Shown: in pieces, positions 54,199 to 64,000 of the stretch
Layout of the letters: each line of letters opens with the position of its first letter
Position numbering within the stretch: position 1 is the stretch's first letter
Assembly: GCA_963924555.1 (NCBI GenBank)
Contig: OZ004585.1
Location: 3,299,488 to 3,363,487, forward strand
Reading direction: 5' to 3'
DNA: 64,000 bases
Source: Crambe crambe
Lineage: Eukaryota; Porifera; Demospongiae; Poecilosclerida; Crambeidae
The notes under the pieces: model-generated
Seen by the model: only the letters and a program-made list of their open reading frames with translations
Database searches by the model: none
Told to the model about the DNA's origin: nothing
Translations under genes and position numbers: made by a program

Positions 54199-57100
54199 GA
54201 TGTGTTCTTGTTCACAGAATTAAAGGGGCGATTGTACTATTGTGCCTGAACATCCCCACTTTTGCCCAACCACCTTGCCCACTCGATGTCATTGATGTAT
54301 AATGTTGATATTATAAAGTATAGTTCCTGTTCATGTCTCAATAGCTTCATTGTAAACACTCACCTGGTCATCCAAAACATACTACCTAAGCCTGCTACAG
54401 TCAACTCATTCTCACTCATATCTACAACTAGCTCCATAGTATTCACATATTCTCTTGTAGTACAGCTACTTATGTATCTCAGTAACAAAACACAAGACAG
54501 TAGCCAATTAACAATCTCTAGACATTTACTGATCTGGCCACTTGAGAGTCCCAGTAAGACACCTTTTCTTGCTTCCCGTAACCTTTGATAAACATAGGCC
54601 ATGTTGCCATGGCCAGTAGCACACACATAATAATATAAGTTCCTGCACTGGCAACAAGATGGTTTGCTAGACCTTCTCTGGCTACATGAGTACAACATAT
54701 TGTGACCTATTTGACCTTAGCTAGCTTATGACCTAGTACCTCTATATTGTTATCCTTATATTATAGGGATTCATTGGTGATCGATATGGATATCGTCCCT
54801 TTCCTGCAAAGATCCATTTTGAAGAATTTCAACTCTTTCTTCAACTTGGACTCTCATATCATCTCAAAACCACTCTACTTTCAAAGTGGTACAAACTTGA
54901 TGAAAATACCATGGACAGGATGTACCAGCTTGTACCAATTACTGTGCACTATCCCAACTATATTAGCAAGGATGCTACATTGAGGGCTATTGACAGGAAT
55001 GGTTGGTGGAAGACATTTCAAGAATTGCAAAAAATATTTTGGAAGCTTGTGAAAGTTGCTGTCGAGGAAGGAAAAATTACCACACAAAGAGCTCACGTGT
55101 ACACACAATCAGGTAATTACTCTATAGATAAACCAAATCTGACTGCATGCCCACAGAACAGCTGCTGCATGGGTAAATTGTTACAGAGTTTCTTGCAGGA
55201 CAAAATTGTGTCTAAGGACACATTCGATTTTCTCCCCCTATGTCCAAGGATGTCATCATTAAACAACTCATATGCTTAGCATTAGCTAGTAGTGATAATC
55301 TTAATAATGTTGTAATGCAGTCACTGAAGATGAAATCAATCATGGAATATTTCAACTTTCTTCTCCTAATGATAGTTGCCTTTGCTATACGAGAAGTCTG
55401 ACTGGCTTGTCAAGCTCACTTTTAGATAAAAGTGCCAAAAGCTACTTGGATACAAAAGATGATGGTTCAGTAGATGTTGAAGCACAGAAGTTACTGAAAA
55501 TATTGAAGTGCAAAAAGTTGCCTGAATTTTTGAATTCATCAAATATGAAAAGTTATACTATTCCATGGGTACCTGGAGGCATAAATGAAGAAGTTGAAGA
55601 GCATAGCAAATATTTGAGTCAGTTGTGTACCCAAGTTTATTCTGATATCAAACTATTGATTGACAGAGCTTTGAAAGTGAGAAATAACCTTAAGTCCAAA
55701 CTCCATGCAGAAGTTTTGCACCATGCCTCTCTTTGTATAAGTAAATGTGAATCATACTGTGATAGGAGAGATAATGTCATGACAAAAATTAAAAACTTCA
55801 TCAGAAAGCCAGTATCCGGTCCATTAATAATTCATGGCAAGTCTGGTTCAGGGAAAACATCAATCATGGCTAAAGCTACAAGATCCATTCAAGAATGGTG
55901 TGATGACGAATGTGTTATTGTTCTCCGATTCCTTGGCACTTCCCCAATGAGTTCATCTATTCGAGAAGTTCTTGTTAGCATCTGTGAACAAGTATGCAGG
56001 ATATTCAATTTGAACCTTCCCAGCAATTTCCATAGATTGGATACCATTGAAGTGATACAGTACTTTCGCTACCAGTTATTAGGATCACTTGTCAATGATG
56101 GGGATAGCTTGAAGCAACTTATTATCATGCTTGACTCGATTGACCAATTATCTCCCAGCCAAGGTGCACACTCTATGAAGTGGCTGCCATTGCTGCTTCC
56201 TCATAATGTACAAATCATTGTATCCATGCTTGAAGAGAAGCATGACTGTTTTAAGAATTTGCGATCTTCATTTCGGAAGCCTTCGTTTGTTGTCCCCAGC
56301 CTTTGTTTCTAAAGCTGCTCTTTGGCCATGCTCGTACTTGGAAATCTTATACAGAGAGTAATCTTATATCTCTTCCTCGTTCTACACATGAAGCATTGAT
56401 TCAGTTCTATGAAAGCTTAGAGGAGCAGTTTGGCAAGATATTAGTGCAGCGGGCTTTGGGGTACTTTACTGCCTCACGGAATGGTCTGACTGAATCAGAA
56501 CTCGAAGACATTCTTTCAGTCGATGATGAAGTTCTGAATGATGTATATCAATATTGGGACCCTCCCATTGAAGGTGTGATCCGTATACCATCCCTTTTAT
56601 GGAAACGAATTCGCCAATCCATTAATGATTGTGTAGTAGAGCAACGAGCTGATGGGATGACTGTGTTAGTGTGGTATCACCGTCAATTCAATGAAAGTGC
56701 TACTGCACGTTACATCACTGGCAAGATTGGCATGAAAGTGTATATCCATCGTATATTGGCAGAATACTTTGAAGGGATGTGGAGCGGAAGTAACTGCAAA
56801 AGTGTAGAATTATCTCACCGTAATCTGTACTTGAAGGATGCTAATAGATGAGTCTCTTCACAGCCTTTGCTTTTTGGAGATGCTACTTACAACCTTCGGA
56901 AGCTCAGTGAGTTGCCTTATCACCTACTACATTCAAATCAGACCAGAAAACTAAAAGGCATTGTGTTATGCAACTATAGTTGGATGTACACTAAACTGAA
57001 AGCTACTGGCTATTCATCCCTGGTACTTGATTATATCACCTCTCTAAAAGTCCTTGAAGAAAATGATATACTCCTTTTGTGTGAGACTCTGTCTCTTTCA

Positions 57101-59416
57101 AGTAACAACTTGAAAAATAAGCCTGAAATGCTTGCTGGTCAACTTTTAGGTAGGCTACTTGCTATTCCAAGTCCATCTTCAGCATTGTGTCAGCTACTCA
57201 GTGGTGCCAAAGATTGGATTACACAGTGTAAGGCCAGTATATTTCAGCCATTAAACAATTGTCTGATTAGTCCTGGAGGTCAGTTGAAAGCAACACTATC
57301 TGGACATCCACAAGTAGTCTTAGGTATTTCAAAATCTCCATCTCTTCCTTTGATAGTGTCGTATTCAAAAGATAATGACTGTAGTCTTTTCCAAGTTTGG
57401 GACCTGTCATCTCTGCAATGCATTGAGAATCTGTGCACATTGAAGTTGCCTGGGGGTGATTACTTTCAACCGCCCAATTTCATTGCTACTTCAGGACATT
57501 TGGTGGCTGGAAATTCTCACTCTCTTGCTATATGGAGTATGAAAACAGGAACTGATATAAAATATGTAGAGTATGACAATATGGAACTAACTTGTATAGC
57601 TAGTACAAGAGACTGCCAACCTATTCTAGTTGGTACCAGATCAGGACTAGTTTTGTGGGAGAGTAAGTTTTCTGCCCAAAAGGAGTGCACCACCACATTT
57701 GGCAGTCCAATTAAATCAATGCACATTACACCAAATGATAAATTTACGATCGTTCAAAGTGGAGAAGAGCAGATAGCTCTTCTTGACAATATATCCAAAC
57801 AAATTCTTGAGTCTGTGATTCTCAATTGTTCCCACTCCAGTGCAATGCACACAGCTGAAAATCAAAGCGGTCACTATTGCTTCATAGTTGGTTATGAGGA
57901 TGGAAGTATGACCTTTATGGATATACCTAGTCTTACAACCAAAACGTTAAAAAGTCACTCTAAAGCCATCAAATGCATTACTAGTGTCCCATCTTTGAAT
58001 GTAATTGTCAGTGGCTCTCTAGATAACTTACTATATGTCTGGGACATGAAGACTAACTCAATTATGAAGAAGCTAAAAGGACACATGGATGGAATATGGT
58101 GTGTTGCTACCATCCCTAATACAACTTGTTTGGTATCAGGCTCAAAAGATGATTACTTGAAAGTTTGGGATATCAAGTCTGGTGAATGCCTTCATACTTT
58201 GGAAGGCCACTCTTCTTGGATATCTTGTGTTGCTCCATTCGCTTCTGATCTGTTAGTATCTGGTTCAAATGACAAGACTCTCAAAATCTGGAAGCTTGAA
58301 TTTAGAATGAAAGGGCATAATAGGTCCGACAGACATCAAGCTCAGCCAGAGTGCATTGAATTGATGAAATTTAATCATGAAAATATGTTAGTAGCATCAG
58401 GTGCACCAGATGCCATCAAGGTGTGGGATCCATCAAATGGTAAATGCCTACATTCCATTCCTTCCTCTGCTTCTTGTCTCCTATTTGCAAGTAGAGACAG
58501 TCATCTCATATGTGGTTCCAAGGATGGAACAATGAATGTGTATGATGCACTCAATGGGTTCTCACAGATCAAAACTATTAAACAGCATAAAGATAGAGTA
58601 ACAAGTTTGTTGTCTCTGGATTGTGGACTGATTTCAGCTTCACTGGATTCAACATTAAAGGTATGGAACATAAACTATGACGAGAAGTGTACCTTTCACG
58701 GTCATTCTGCTGGAGTGACATGCTTTGTAATTTCTAATAGCAGCTTCTTAGTTGCTTCAGGATCTCGAGATACTAATGTATGTCTGTGGGACTTATTATC
58801 GTCAAAATGTACAGCAATACTTAATGGTCATACAAAGATAATAAATTGTTTGGCATTCAAGTCTGATGATACTCTGCTAGTTTCAGGAAGTGATGATACA
58901 ACTGCTAGAGTCTGGAATATTATTGGTATGACCTGTATCATATCCGTTAAGTACACTGACAGTGTGAAGTGCACATGCTTTCTCAATCAAAAAATGTTCG
59001 TAGCTGGTGCTCACTGCAGTTATAATCAGCTTAGATTATGGAATATAGATACGGGAGAATGTGTGAAGGACTTTGTGGGTCACTCTCATGCAGTGATGTG
59101 CATGGTAATTATTGATGACCTGCATATTTTGACAGGGTCACGAGATGGGACTATACGTGTATGGAATGCTAGAACTTCGGAAATGCTAGGTCACTTTGAC
59201 CTCCAGTCTCAAGTCAAGTATATTTCATTGGCTAAGATGTCTAGTTATTGTTTTATGGTTGCAGCAACAACTAAATCCGGTCCAATTGCAATGTTACAAC
59301 TCACTCTACCTGATTAGCTATTCATCTTACTTTTTCAAGCCAGGAATACAGTTGCAGCCAATTAAGGTGAAATAATTGATACAGTGCATTTTACTTGGTT
59401 TTTTTAAAATTTTTAT

Positions 59417-59422
59417 AATAAA
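59417..59422 (+). terminator. Polyadenylation signal of the NWD1-like gene
   Basis: AATAAA 100 bp after the final stop at 59315-59317, within an AT-rich 3' region. Confidence 0.5.
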
Positions 59423-60349
59423 TAGACCTGAATAGAAATCAAATGAGATCGGGATCGGAGAATCAAAAATAAAATGTCAACCAAAAAACAACAAAAAAAC
59501 AAAAACAAACTATTATTATTATTAAATGAGAATAAACATGAATAATGGTTAAAGTTAATAAGTCCCCAGCACAGCAGAAGCATTGCCTCTTTGTATTTGG
59601 TATTATTTTCTAAGTATCTAACAGTAGGTTTTTTAAGAGCCTGGGGAACTAAGAAAACCACGTAGAACCCTAGCTACTGCATGTTGTAAATTTCGGGCAC
59701 TCTAAAAATTGAACGGTAAAGGAGACCCTTTCACTGTCCAATTTTAATTTTCACTGGAAGTGGCTGTGTCTTTCACTGTGTTGAACATTACCCTAGTATT
59801 GAGTTTCCAATCCCCGTAAGGCTAATATGTATCTATGATTGATCATAGTAGTCTCATGTAGCCAGACCCAATTCTTCCTTTTTCTTGGGTGTGGGGGTCT
59901 GGTCCAGGGGGGAGTCTGACAAGGCTGAGTAGGCACCACTTTTTATTCTAGTCTGGGCAAGCAGACCTTTCGACCTTTGGGGGATGGGGCGGAACGAAAA
60001 GAAAGGTCTGGAGACTCTTGACACTATTTCGTGTTCCGGAGGAATATAATTAAGAAAAGTAGCATCCCTAATTTGAGTCCTAAAAATCACCTACATCTAC
60101 TTCTAATTGCTCACACTCACACCTAATGGAGTCCTTGGCACTAGTAACCACCTTAATGTCATCACTGGCACTAGTCACTATCATAGACCTCACATCACAA
60201 CCCTATATAGCAAGCTTGCAGTGTTTACAAGTGGGTATAAGACCCTACAAATCTTCTTCTTCAGCTTCTTCTCCTCCTACTCCAACTCCATCTTCAGATT
60301 GAAGGCTAGTATAAACACATGATAGTCACATGATAATCATTACAAACCA
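59423..60349. other. Intergenic with TAGTCTCG-family and TIR-family ends
   Basis: 59800-59837 ('gagtttccaatccccgtaag' to 'atgtatctatg') is a solo relative of the 18927/21518 terminus. 59850-60015 is a pair of TAGTCTC-type elements ('gtctcatgtagccagaccca', then 'ctagtctgggcaagcagacc' to 'ggtctggagactc'). No gene. Confidence 0.5.
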
Positions 60350-60940
60350 CACTCCATCATGAGATTATTAAATTAACGAAAGAGCCATACCCACATCATT
60401 AATACCACCACAATAATGAAGGCCACAACTTTATACTCTTTTCTCCTTGATTATATGGGAGACCTATAGCATGATAGCGAAGTCACACCCCTTTCTTGCC
60501 TATAGTGCCCCTTCTTGCTAATTAAACCACAATAATTGCTAATTATACAACAATAATGGGAGACGCACTTTTCTTACACCCTTTTCTTGTTAATTATACC
60601 ACAATAATGGGAACTACACCCATTTCTTCCTTACGACAATAATGGCACTAATAACTTGCTGACAATAATGGGAGACGCACACTTCATAACCACAATATGG
60701 GGGCTCTTCTAGCTCATTAAACCACTAATTATACCACAATGGAGACCACACCCTAACTTGCTGACTATACCACAATAATGGGAGACACACACTTCATAAC
60801 CATGATATGGGGACTTTTCTAGCCCATTAAACAACAATAATGGAAACCACACCCTTTTCTTCCTTGTCACAATAATGGCACTGCTTGCTGACTATACCAC
60901 ATGACTATACCACAATAATAATGGGAGACGCGCGCGAGAC
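60350..60940. repeat. Degenerate minisatellite
   Basis: Many imperfect repeats built on 'taccacaataatgggagac' and 'gcacacttcataaccac', unit about 35-60 bp, covering almost 600 bp. No coding frame. Confidence 0.65.
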
Positions 60941-60951
60941 TAGTTCTAATA

Positions 60952-61616
60952 ATTGCAGCGAGCGAGCGAAGCGAGTGAGCTGACTCTCAGGTCATGACTC
61001 ATTGAAATTTTAAATATATATACATATATCTAGGTCTACACTCCAAAATGCCCCAGGCGTACGTACGTACGTACGTACGTGTCGTGCAATAGTAGCGCCC
61101 CTGCGCGTGCATTTATGCGCATGCTCCAGTTGCAATTGCTTGATTGATTTCTACATCGCTTTGTATATAGCATGGTGGATAGTAGGGCTAGGCTTATCTA
61201 AGTGGATTGTAGGCACTAGACATATCCAAGTGCTTTGTGGTAAGTACTTAGCTTTCTATGCATGCAGCTGCCTGCCAATTAGCTACATAACACAACAGCA
61301 AAGCACAAATGAACTATCAGCTCAACATTTCTACAGCCTTTTGGGCAGCAGGCACAAGACTGACAAGAGGCTTATCTAAGCGGCTTGTAGGCACTAGGCT
61401 TATCTAAGTGCTTTGAGGTAAGCATGTATGCAGCTGCCTGCCACCACTTACATGACTCTTAACAATATCAAGCACTGAAGCCTATCAGCTACTTTAATTG
61501 CTCACTGTCAAATGCTGCACATTGCTATAGATACTCAACAGCAAATGAAAATCGTTGAAGAATACTTGCTTGCTCGCTCGCTGTCAACTGAATGTTGAAC
61601 ATTGCCCTAGTTATAG
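60952..61616 (+). repeat. Dispersed GCAGCGAGCGAGC repeat, copy 1 of a direct pair
   Basis: Runs from 'gcagcgagcgagcgaagcga' through a (cgta)n tract and 'cttatctaagtggattgtag' to 'gttgaacattgccctagtt'. Copy 2 at 61764 has the same extent; a third copy at 27887 is interrupted by element A. Confidence 0.75.
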
Positions 61617-61763
61617 CCTAGATGAAGTAAGTAATGATCAGCAGCACAGAGTACATTATGGAGAATAGGCTAGCTATACACAGTGCCTTTTTTCTGGAGT
61701 AAAGCCAAGTAGCGCTAGAGTAGATCGCAACGATTTCATAGCTGCACGCTGATCTTATTATTA
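61617..61763 (-). repeat. Dispersed repeat ('attccagctatgtactatat' family), minus orientation
   Basis: Inverse of the 51880-52030 block ('agtaatgatcagcagcacag', 'ccttttttctggagtaaag'). It separates the two direct GCAGCGAGCGAGC copies. Confidence 0.6.
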
Positions 61764-62402
61764 TTGCAGCGAGCGAGCGCAGCGAGCGAGCTGACTCTCA
61801 GGTCGATCATGACTCATTGAAATTGTAAATATATATATCTAGGTCTACACACCAAAATATCCCAGGCGTACGTACGTACGTACGTACGTGTCGTGCAATA
61901 GTAGCGCCCCTGCGCGTGCATTAATGCGCATGGTCCAGTTGTAATTGCTTGATTGATTTCTACATCGCTTTGTTTATAGCATGGTGGATAATAGGACTAG
62001 GCTTATCTAAGTGGATTGTAGGCACTAGACATATCTAAGTGCTTTGTGGTAAATACTTAGCTTTCTATGCATGCAACTGCCTGCCACTTAGCTACATAAC
62101 ACAACAGCAAAGCACAAATGAACTATCAGCTCAACATTTCGACAGCCTTTTGGGCAGGAGGCACAAGAGGCTTATCTAAGCGGCTTGTAGGCACTAGGCT
62201 GCTTTGAGGTAAGCATGTATGCAGCTGCCTACCACCACTTACATGACTCTAGCAATATCAAGCACTGAAGCCTATCAGTACTTTAATTGCTCACTATCAA
62301 ATGCTGCACATTGCTACAGATACTCAACAGCAAATGAAAATCGTTGAAGAATACTTGCTTGCTCGCTCGCTGTCAACTGAATGTTGAACATTGCCCTAGT
62401 TA
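61764..62402 (+). repeat. Dispersed GCAGCGAGCGAGC repeat, copy 2 of a direct pair
   Basis: Very similar to 60952-61616 along its whole length with small deletions (for example after 'ggcaggaggcacaag'). High similarity suggests recent duplication. Confidence 0.75.
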
Positions 62403-62404
62403 TT

Positions 62405-62585
62405 ATGAACAACTGAACAAAAGTCAATTTTAGATGTTTTTTTCGAATGTTAGCGAATAAATTTTAATTTTTTGAACATTTTCTTCTTTGTAGATGTAAA
62501 TTCACTGCAGACTTCTGAGAACCTGTAGAGTAAAGGCGAAGAGAAAGAAGAGTTTTTAGTTTATATAGTCCTATGGACTTTGCCC
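62405..62585 (+). mobile_element. Partial asymmetric hairpin element E, hairpin missing
   Basis: Matches the last 180 bp of the B/C bodies ('gaacaaaagtcaattttaga' to 'gtttatatagtcctatg'), then reads 'ccctactgata' where B and C have the short hairpin between 'ccctact' and 'tgata'. The palindrome end is absent. Confidence 0.6.
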
Positions 62586-62699
62586 TACTGATAACGTTAG
62601 CGACCAGATGACAAAGGAGCACTGAGTTTTGTTTTTCCATACTTAAATTCACGTAACCACACCCCTTCCGATCGGTCAATTATGCTAGGATCGACCTGG

Positions 62700-62778
62700 T
62701 TCATGCAAGTTTGACTTTCCCCGCCCCCAAGAAAAAGGGTCTGGCTACGCGAGACTAAGTCTGGCTCGAGCGAGACTA
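62700..62778. mobile_element. TAGTCTCG-family element, degenerate
   Basis: 'gactttccccgcccccaaga' pairs loosely with 'aagggtctggctacgcgagac', and a second 'ctggctcgagcgagacta' end follows directly. Confidence 0.5.
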
Positions 62779-63090
62779 TTGAAATGAAGATATGATTTGG
62801 TATGTTCATGGAACATATTCAATCGGCGAGCGAAGCAGTTGGTGAAAGTCGTCTGTACTTTGACTAATTAGGCTATGATATTGCAGTGCTTGTGGCAACT
62901 GCATACACAGGAGGCTGTATAATGATTACAACTAGCACTTAGAAAGCCAAGCGACTTAGCGCCTCTATAAAAAAATGCTGTAGCTCTTGTAAGTGCTATG
63001 GGCAGGTTTCATTTATGGGGTCAAAGGTCAAACGAACGTATGCGCATGCGTATTATTAGGAGAGTGAGCGACACACTTGTGATGCAGCGA

Positions 63091-63390
63091 TTTTCAGGTT
63101 GGTTGAAACAAAATTTGCATACAGTGCAGAATAAAATTCGTGTTCGCTAAAATTAAGACTATTACATATGTATCAGTATACAGAGGTTTTCAGGTTGGTT
63201 GACCAGTAGAATTTGCGCATGTGCAAAATAAATTCAAGCGAGCAAAATATACTGTCATACAAATCAAATCATCTTAAATTTAATAAGCACGAATTTAATT
63301 CTGCACTGTAGGCAAATTTTGTGTCAACCAACCTGAAAACATCTGTATCTTGCTCGCTTGAATTCATCTCGCACATGCGCAAATTCTACT
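63091..63390 (-). mobile_element. Outer MITE (CAGGTTGGTTGAC family), split
   Basis: Left part 63091-63180 (ttttcaggttggttgaaac...) and right part 63346-63390 ('tcttgctcgcttgaattcat', 'gcgcaaattctactg') together have the layout of 34424-34546. The right terminus is lost. Confidence 0.6.
63181..63345 (+). mobile_element. Inner MITE (CAGAGGTTTTCAGGTTGG ends) inserted in its relative
   Basis: 165 bp with ends CAGAGGTTTTCAGGTTGGTT and its inverse (AACCAACCTGAAAACATCTG), flanked by TA on both sides (63179-63180 and 63346-63347). The related element at 34424 shows the uninterrupted 'cagtatatcttgctcgc' site, so the target duplication is TA, as for Tc1/mariner elements. Confidence 0.75.
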
Positions 63391-64000
63391 GATATTCAAT
63401 AGGGGAACGAAGCAATTGGTGAAAGTCAATTGTACTTCGACATTAGATAAGCATAACAGCCTATCAGGCTATACAAACAACTAATGCACTTTAATAAACT
63501 GCTGTAAAATTAAATTGAGCTTGCCAAATCTTAAGAAATGTCGGCCAAAAAGGTTACTAGGCTAGTCTGCGCAAGGGTAGAATATACCGGTAACCGTTGA
63601 ATGTGGGGATTTATTCAACGGCTAGTCTATGGGGAAAACGTACTAGTGGGCGAGGCTGAGAATAAATATATCGGGAATCTCAATTTGCATCACGAGTGGC
63701 TCGCTCGCTTCGCTCACTCGCCTAATTATATCATAGATTGTATAGACTACGTAACCGAGATTGGAAAAGCCACATAGCAATAATACAAACAGGGCCGCCA
63801 TGCGGTGTGTGGAAAAGCTGAAAAAAGCTTTACATGGAGTAATCGATCTTTCAAAGTTCAGAAGTCCATAGCACCACATTAATCGTGAAAAAAAGCGAAT
63901 TTTTTGCTGCTAGAACACCCATACCAGCCAGTTTTGGCTTTGTGTACTTGTATCTTCTTACATGAAAGTTGACACTCTACTTCATGCCCTAATACTTAAA
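63391..64000. other. Window end, nothing firmly recognised
   Basis: Contains 'tcgctcgcttcgctcactcg' (63700), a relative of the GCGAGCGAG block. A 78-codon minus-strand frame (63879-63643) has a possible membrane segment but no family resemblance or splice support. Confidence 0.35.

Larger units (their letters stand above)
48647..54766. other. Intron 2 of the NWD1-like gene
   Basis: A 6.1-kb intron of transposon debris: 49115-49230 (shared with 9765-9850), element D (50099-50325), homopolymer-rich stretch 51720-51830, a 51880-52030 block shared with 39935-40160 and 61617-61763, a degenerate palindrome arm (about 52735-52785: 'ccatccctaggtacttgcct', 'cttcacttgtg'), an STPR fragment (53195-53291), a zinc-binding-like frame (53698) and a pair of related fragments (49490 and 53992). 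No exon of the host gene was found in it. Confidence 0.5.
47274..59317 (+). pseudogene. NWD1-like NACHT-WD40 protein, interrupted by a frameshift and a stop
   Basis: Exons 47274-47361, 48444-48646, 54767-55112 and 55321-59317; splice phases agree. The N-terminus reads 'RVFLSSTFG' spliced to DFIKERNRL, then 'EFQVVDMRWGVRDE' and GPSFL|GFIGDRYGYRP: the N-terminal signature of NWD1/TEP1-type proteins. The NTPase has Walker A GKSGSGKT (about 55836-55859) and a Walker-B-like IIMLDSIDQL. About 14 WD40 repeats follow (57290-59310), e.g. GHMDGIWCVATI ... LVSGSKDDYLKVWDI. Two lesions: after 'KPSFVVPSL' the frame meets TAA (56310-56312) and continues in another frame with LKLLFGHARTW, with some linker residues apparently missing; and TGA at 56849-56851 interrupts 'KDANR*VSSQPLLFGDATYN' in frame. 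Total would be about 1,540 residues, near the 1,564 of human NWD1. Cytosolic signalling ATPase by family; role here unknown. Intron 2 (48647-54766) is 6.1 kb. Confidence 0.8.

Noticed and set aside
56218-56299. An 80-bp intron that would remove the TAA in the NWD1-like gene
   Set aside because: It would delete a segment ('VSMLEEKHDCFKNL') that fits the family pattern and would use a weak donor; RNA evidence would be needed.
56849-56851. TGA in the NWD1-like frame as selenocysteine or programmed readthrough
   Set aside because: No family member uses Sec here to my knowledge, and a second lesion (56310) nearby makes simple decay or sequence error more likely.

Overview
The window reads as nuclear DNA of an intron-bearing animal, most likely a sponge (demosponge). 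The bulk is AT-rich. Genes have short exons joined across consistent splice phases, and innate-immunity-type domains (Death, NACHT, LRR, RING, NWD1-like NACHT-WD40) sit beside animal glycosylation and adhesion genes. The organism assignment is inference; no rRNA, tRNA or mitochondrial marker was found. Much of the 64 kb is transposable-element debris, often nested.

Layout. 1-4.7 kb: dispersed and local repeats, no gene. 4.7-7.4 kb (minus): a broken NLR-type receptor with Death-like, NACHT and ribonuclease-inhibitor-type LRR pieces. 8.1-14.2 kb (minus): a complete six-exon beta-1,3-glucuronosyltransferase (B3GAT family) gene, 399 aa. 15.2-16.4 kb: a broken RING-Death gene whose stop codon lies in an inserted miniature element. 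16.4-21.8 kb: stacked inverted-repeat elements, one inside another. 22-26.7 kb: a Ty3/gypsy element with integrase BEFORE reverse transcriptase (Gmr1-type order), broken by several frameshifts, abutting a P-element-like transposase fragment. 27.9-31.2 kb: two elements that each carry a perfect 110-125 bp-arm palindrome at one end. 31.4-34.2 kb: two copies of a 23-residue-repeat (STPR-like) gene of probable Helitron origin.

34.7-42.0 kb (plus): a second complete B3GAT paralogue, five exons, 345 aa, with a third palindrome element in its largest intron. 42.5-47.2 kb: a six-exon gene for a secreted or surface protein with Cys-rich, vWA and Ig parts (571 aa). Only 108 bp downstream of its stop begins 47.3-59.3 kb: an NWD1-like gene (N-terminal domain, NACHT/AAA ATPase, about 14 WD40 repeats) with one frameshift/deletion and one in-frame stop. 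59.3-64 kb: dispersed repeats, including two direct copies of a 0.65-kb repeat and a miniature element inserted in a relative.

How the genes relate: the two B3GAT genes are divergent paralogues about 20 kb apart, separated by transposon nests. Both keep the DDD metal/UDP motif and the catalytic glutamate, so both look functional as glycosaminoglycan-linker-type enzymes. The immune-type genes (NLR, RING-Death, NWD1-like) are all damaged here, which fits turnover of an expanded receptor repertoire. The most unusual signal is the family of elements with one short-hairpin end and one giant perfect-palindrome end. Palindrome arms differ between two copies, but every difference is mirrored in the other arm of the same copy.
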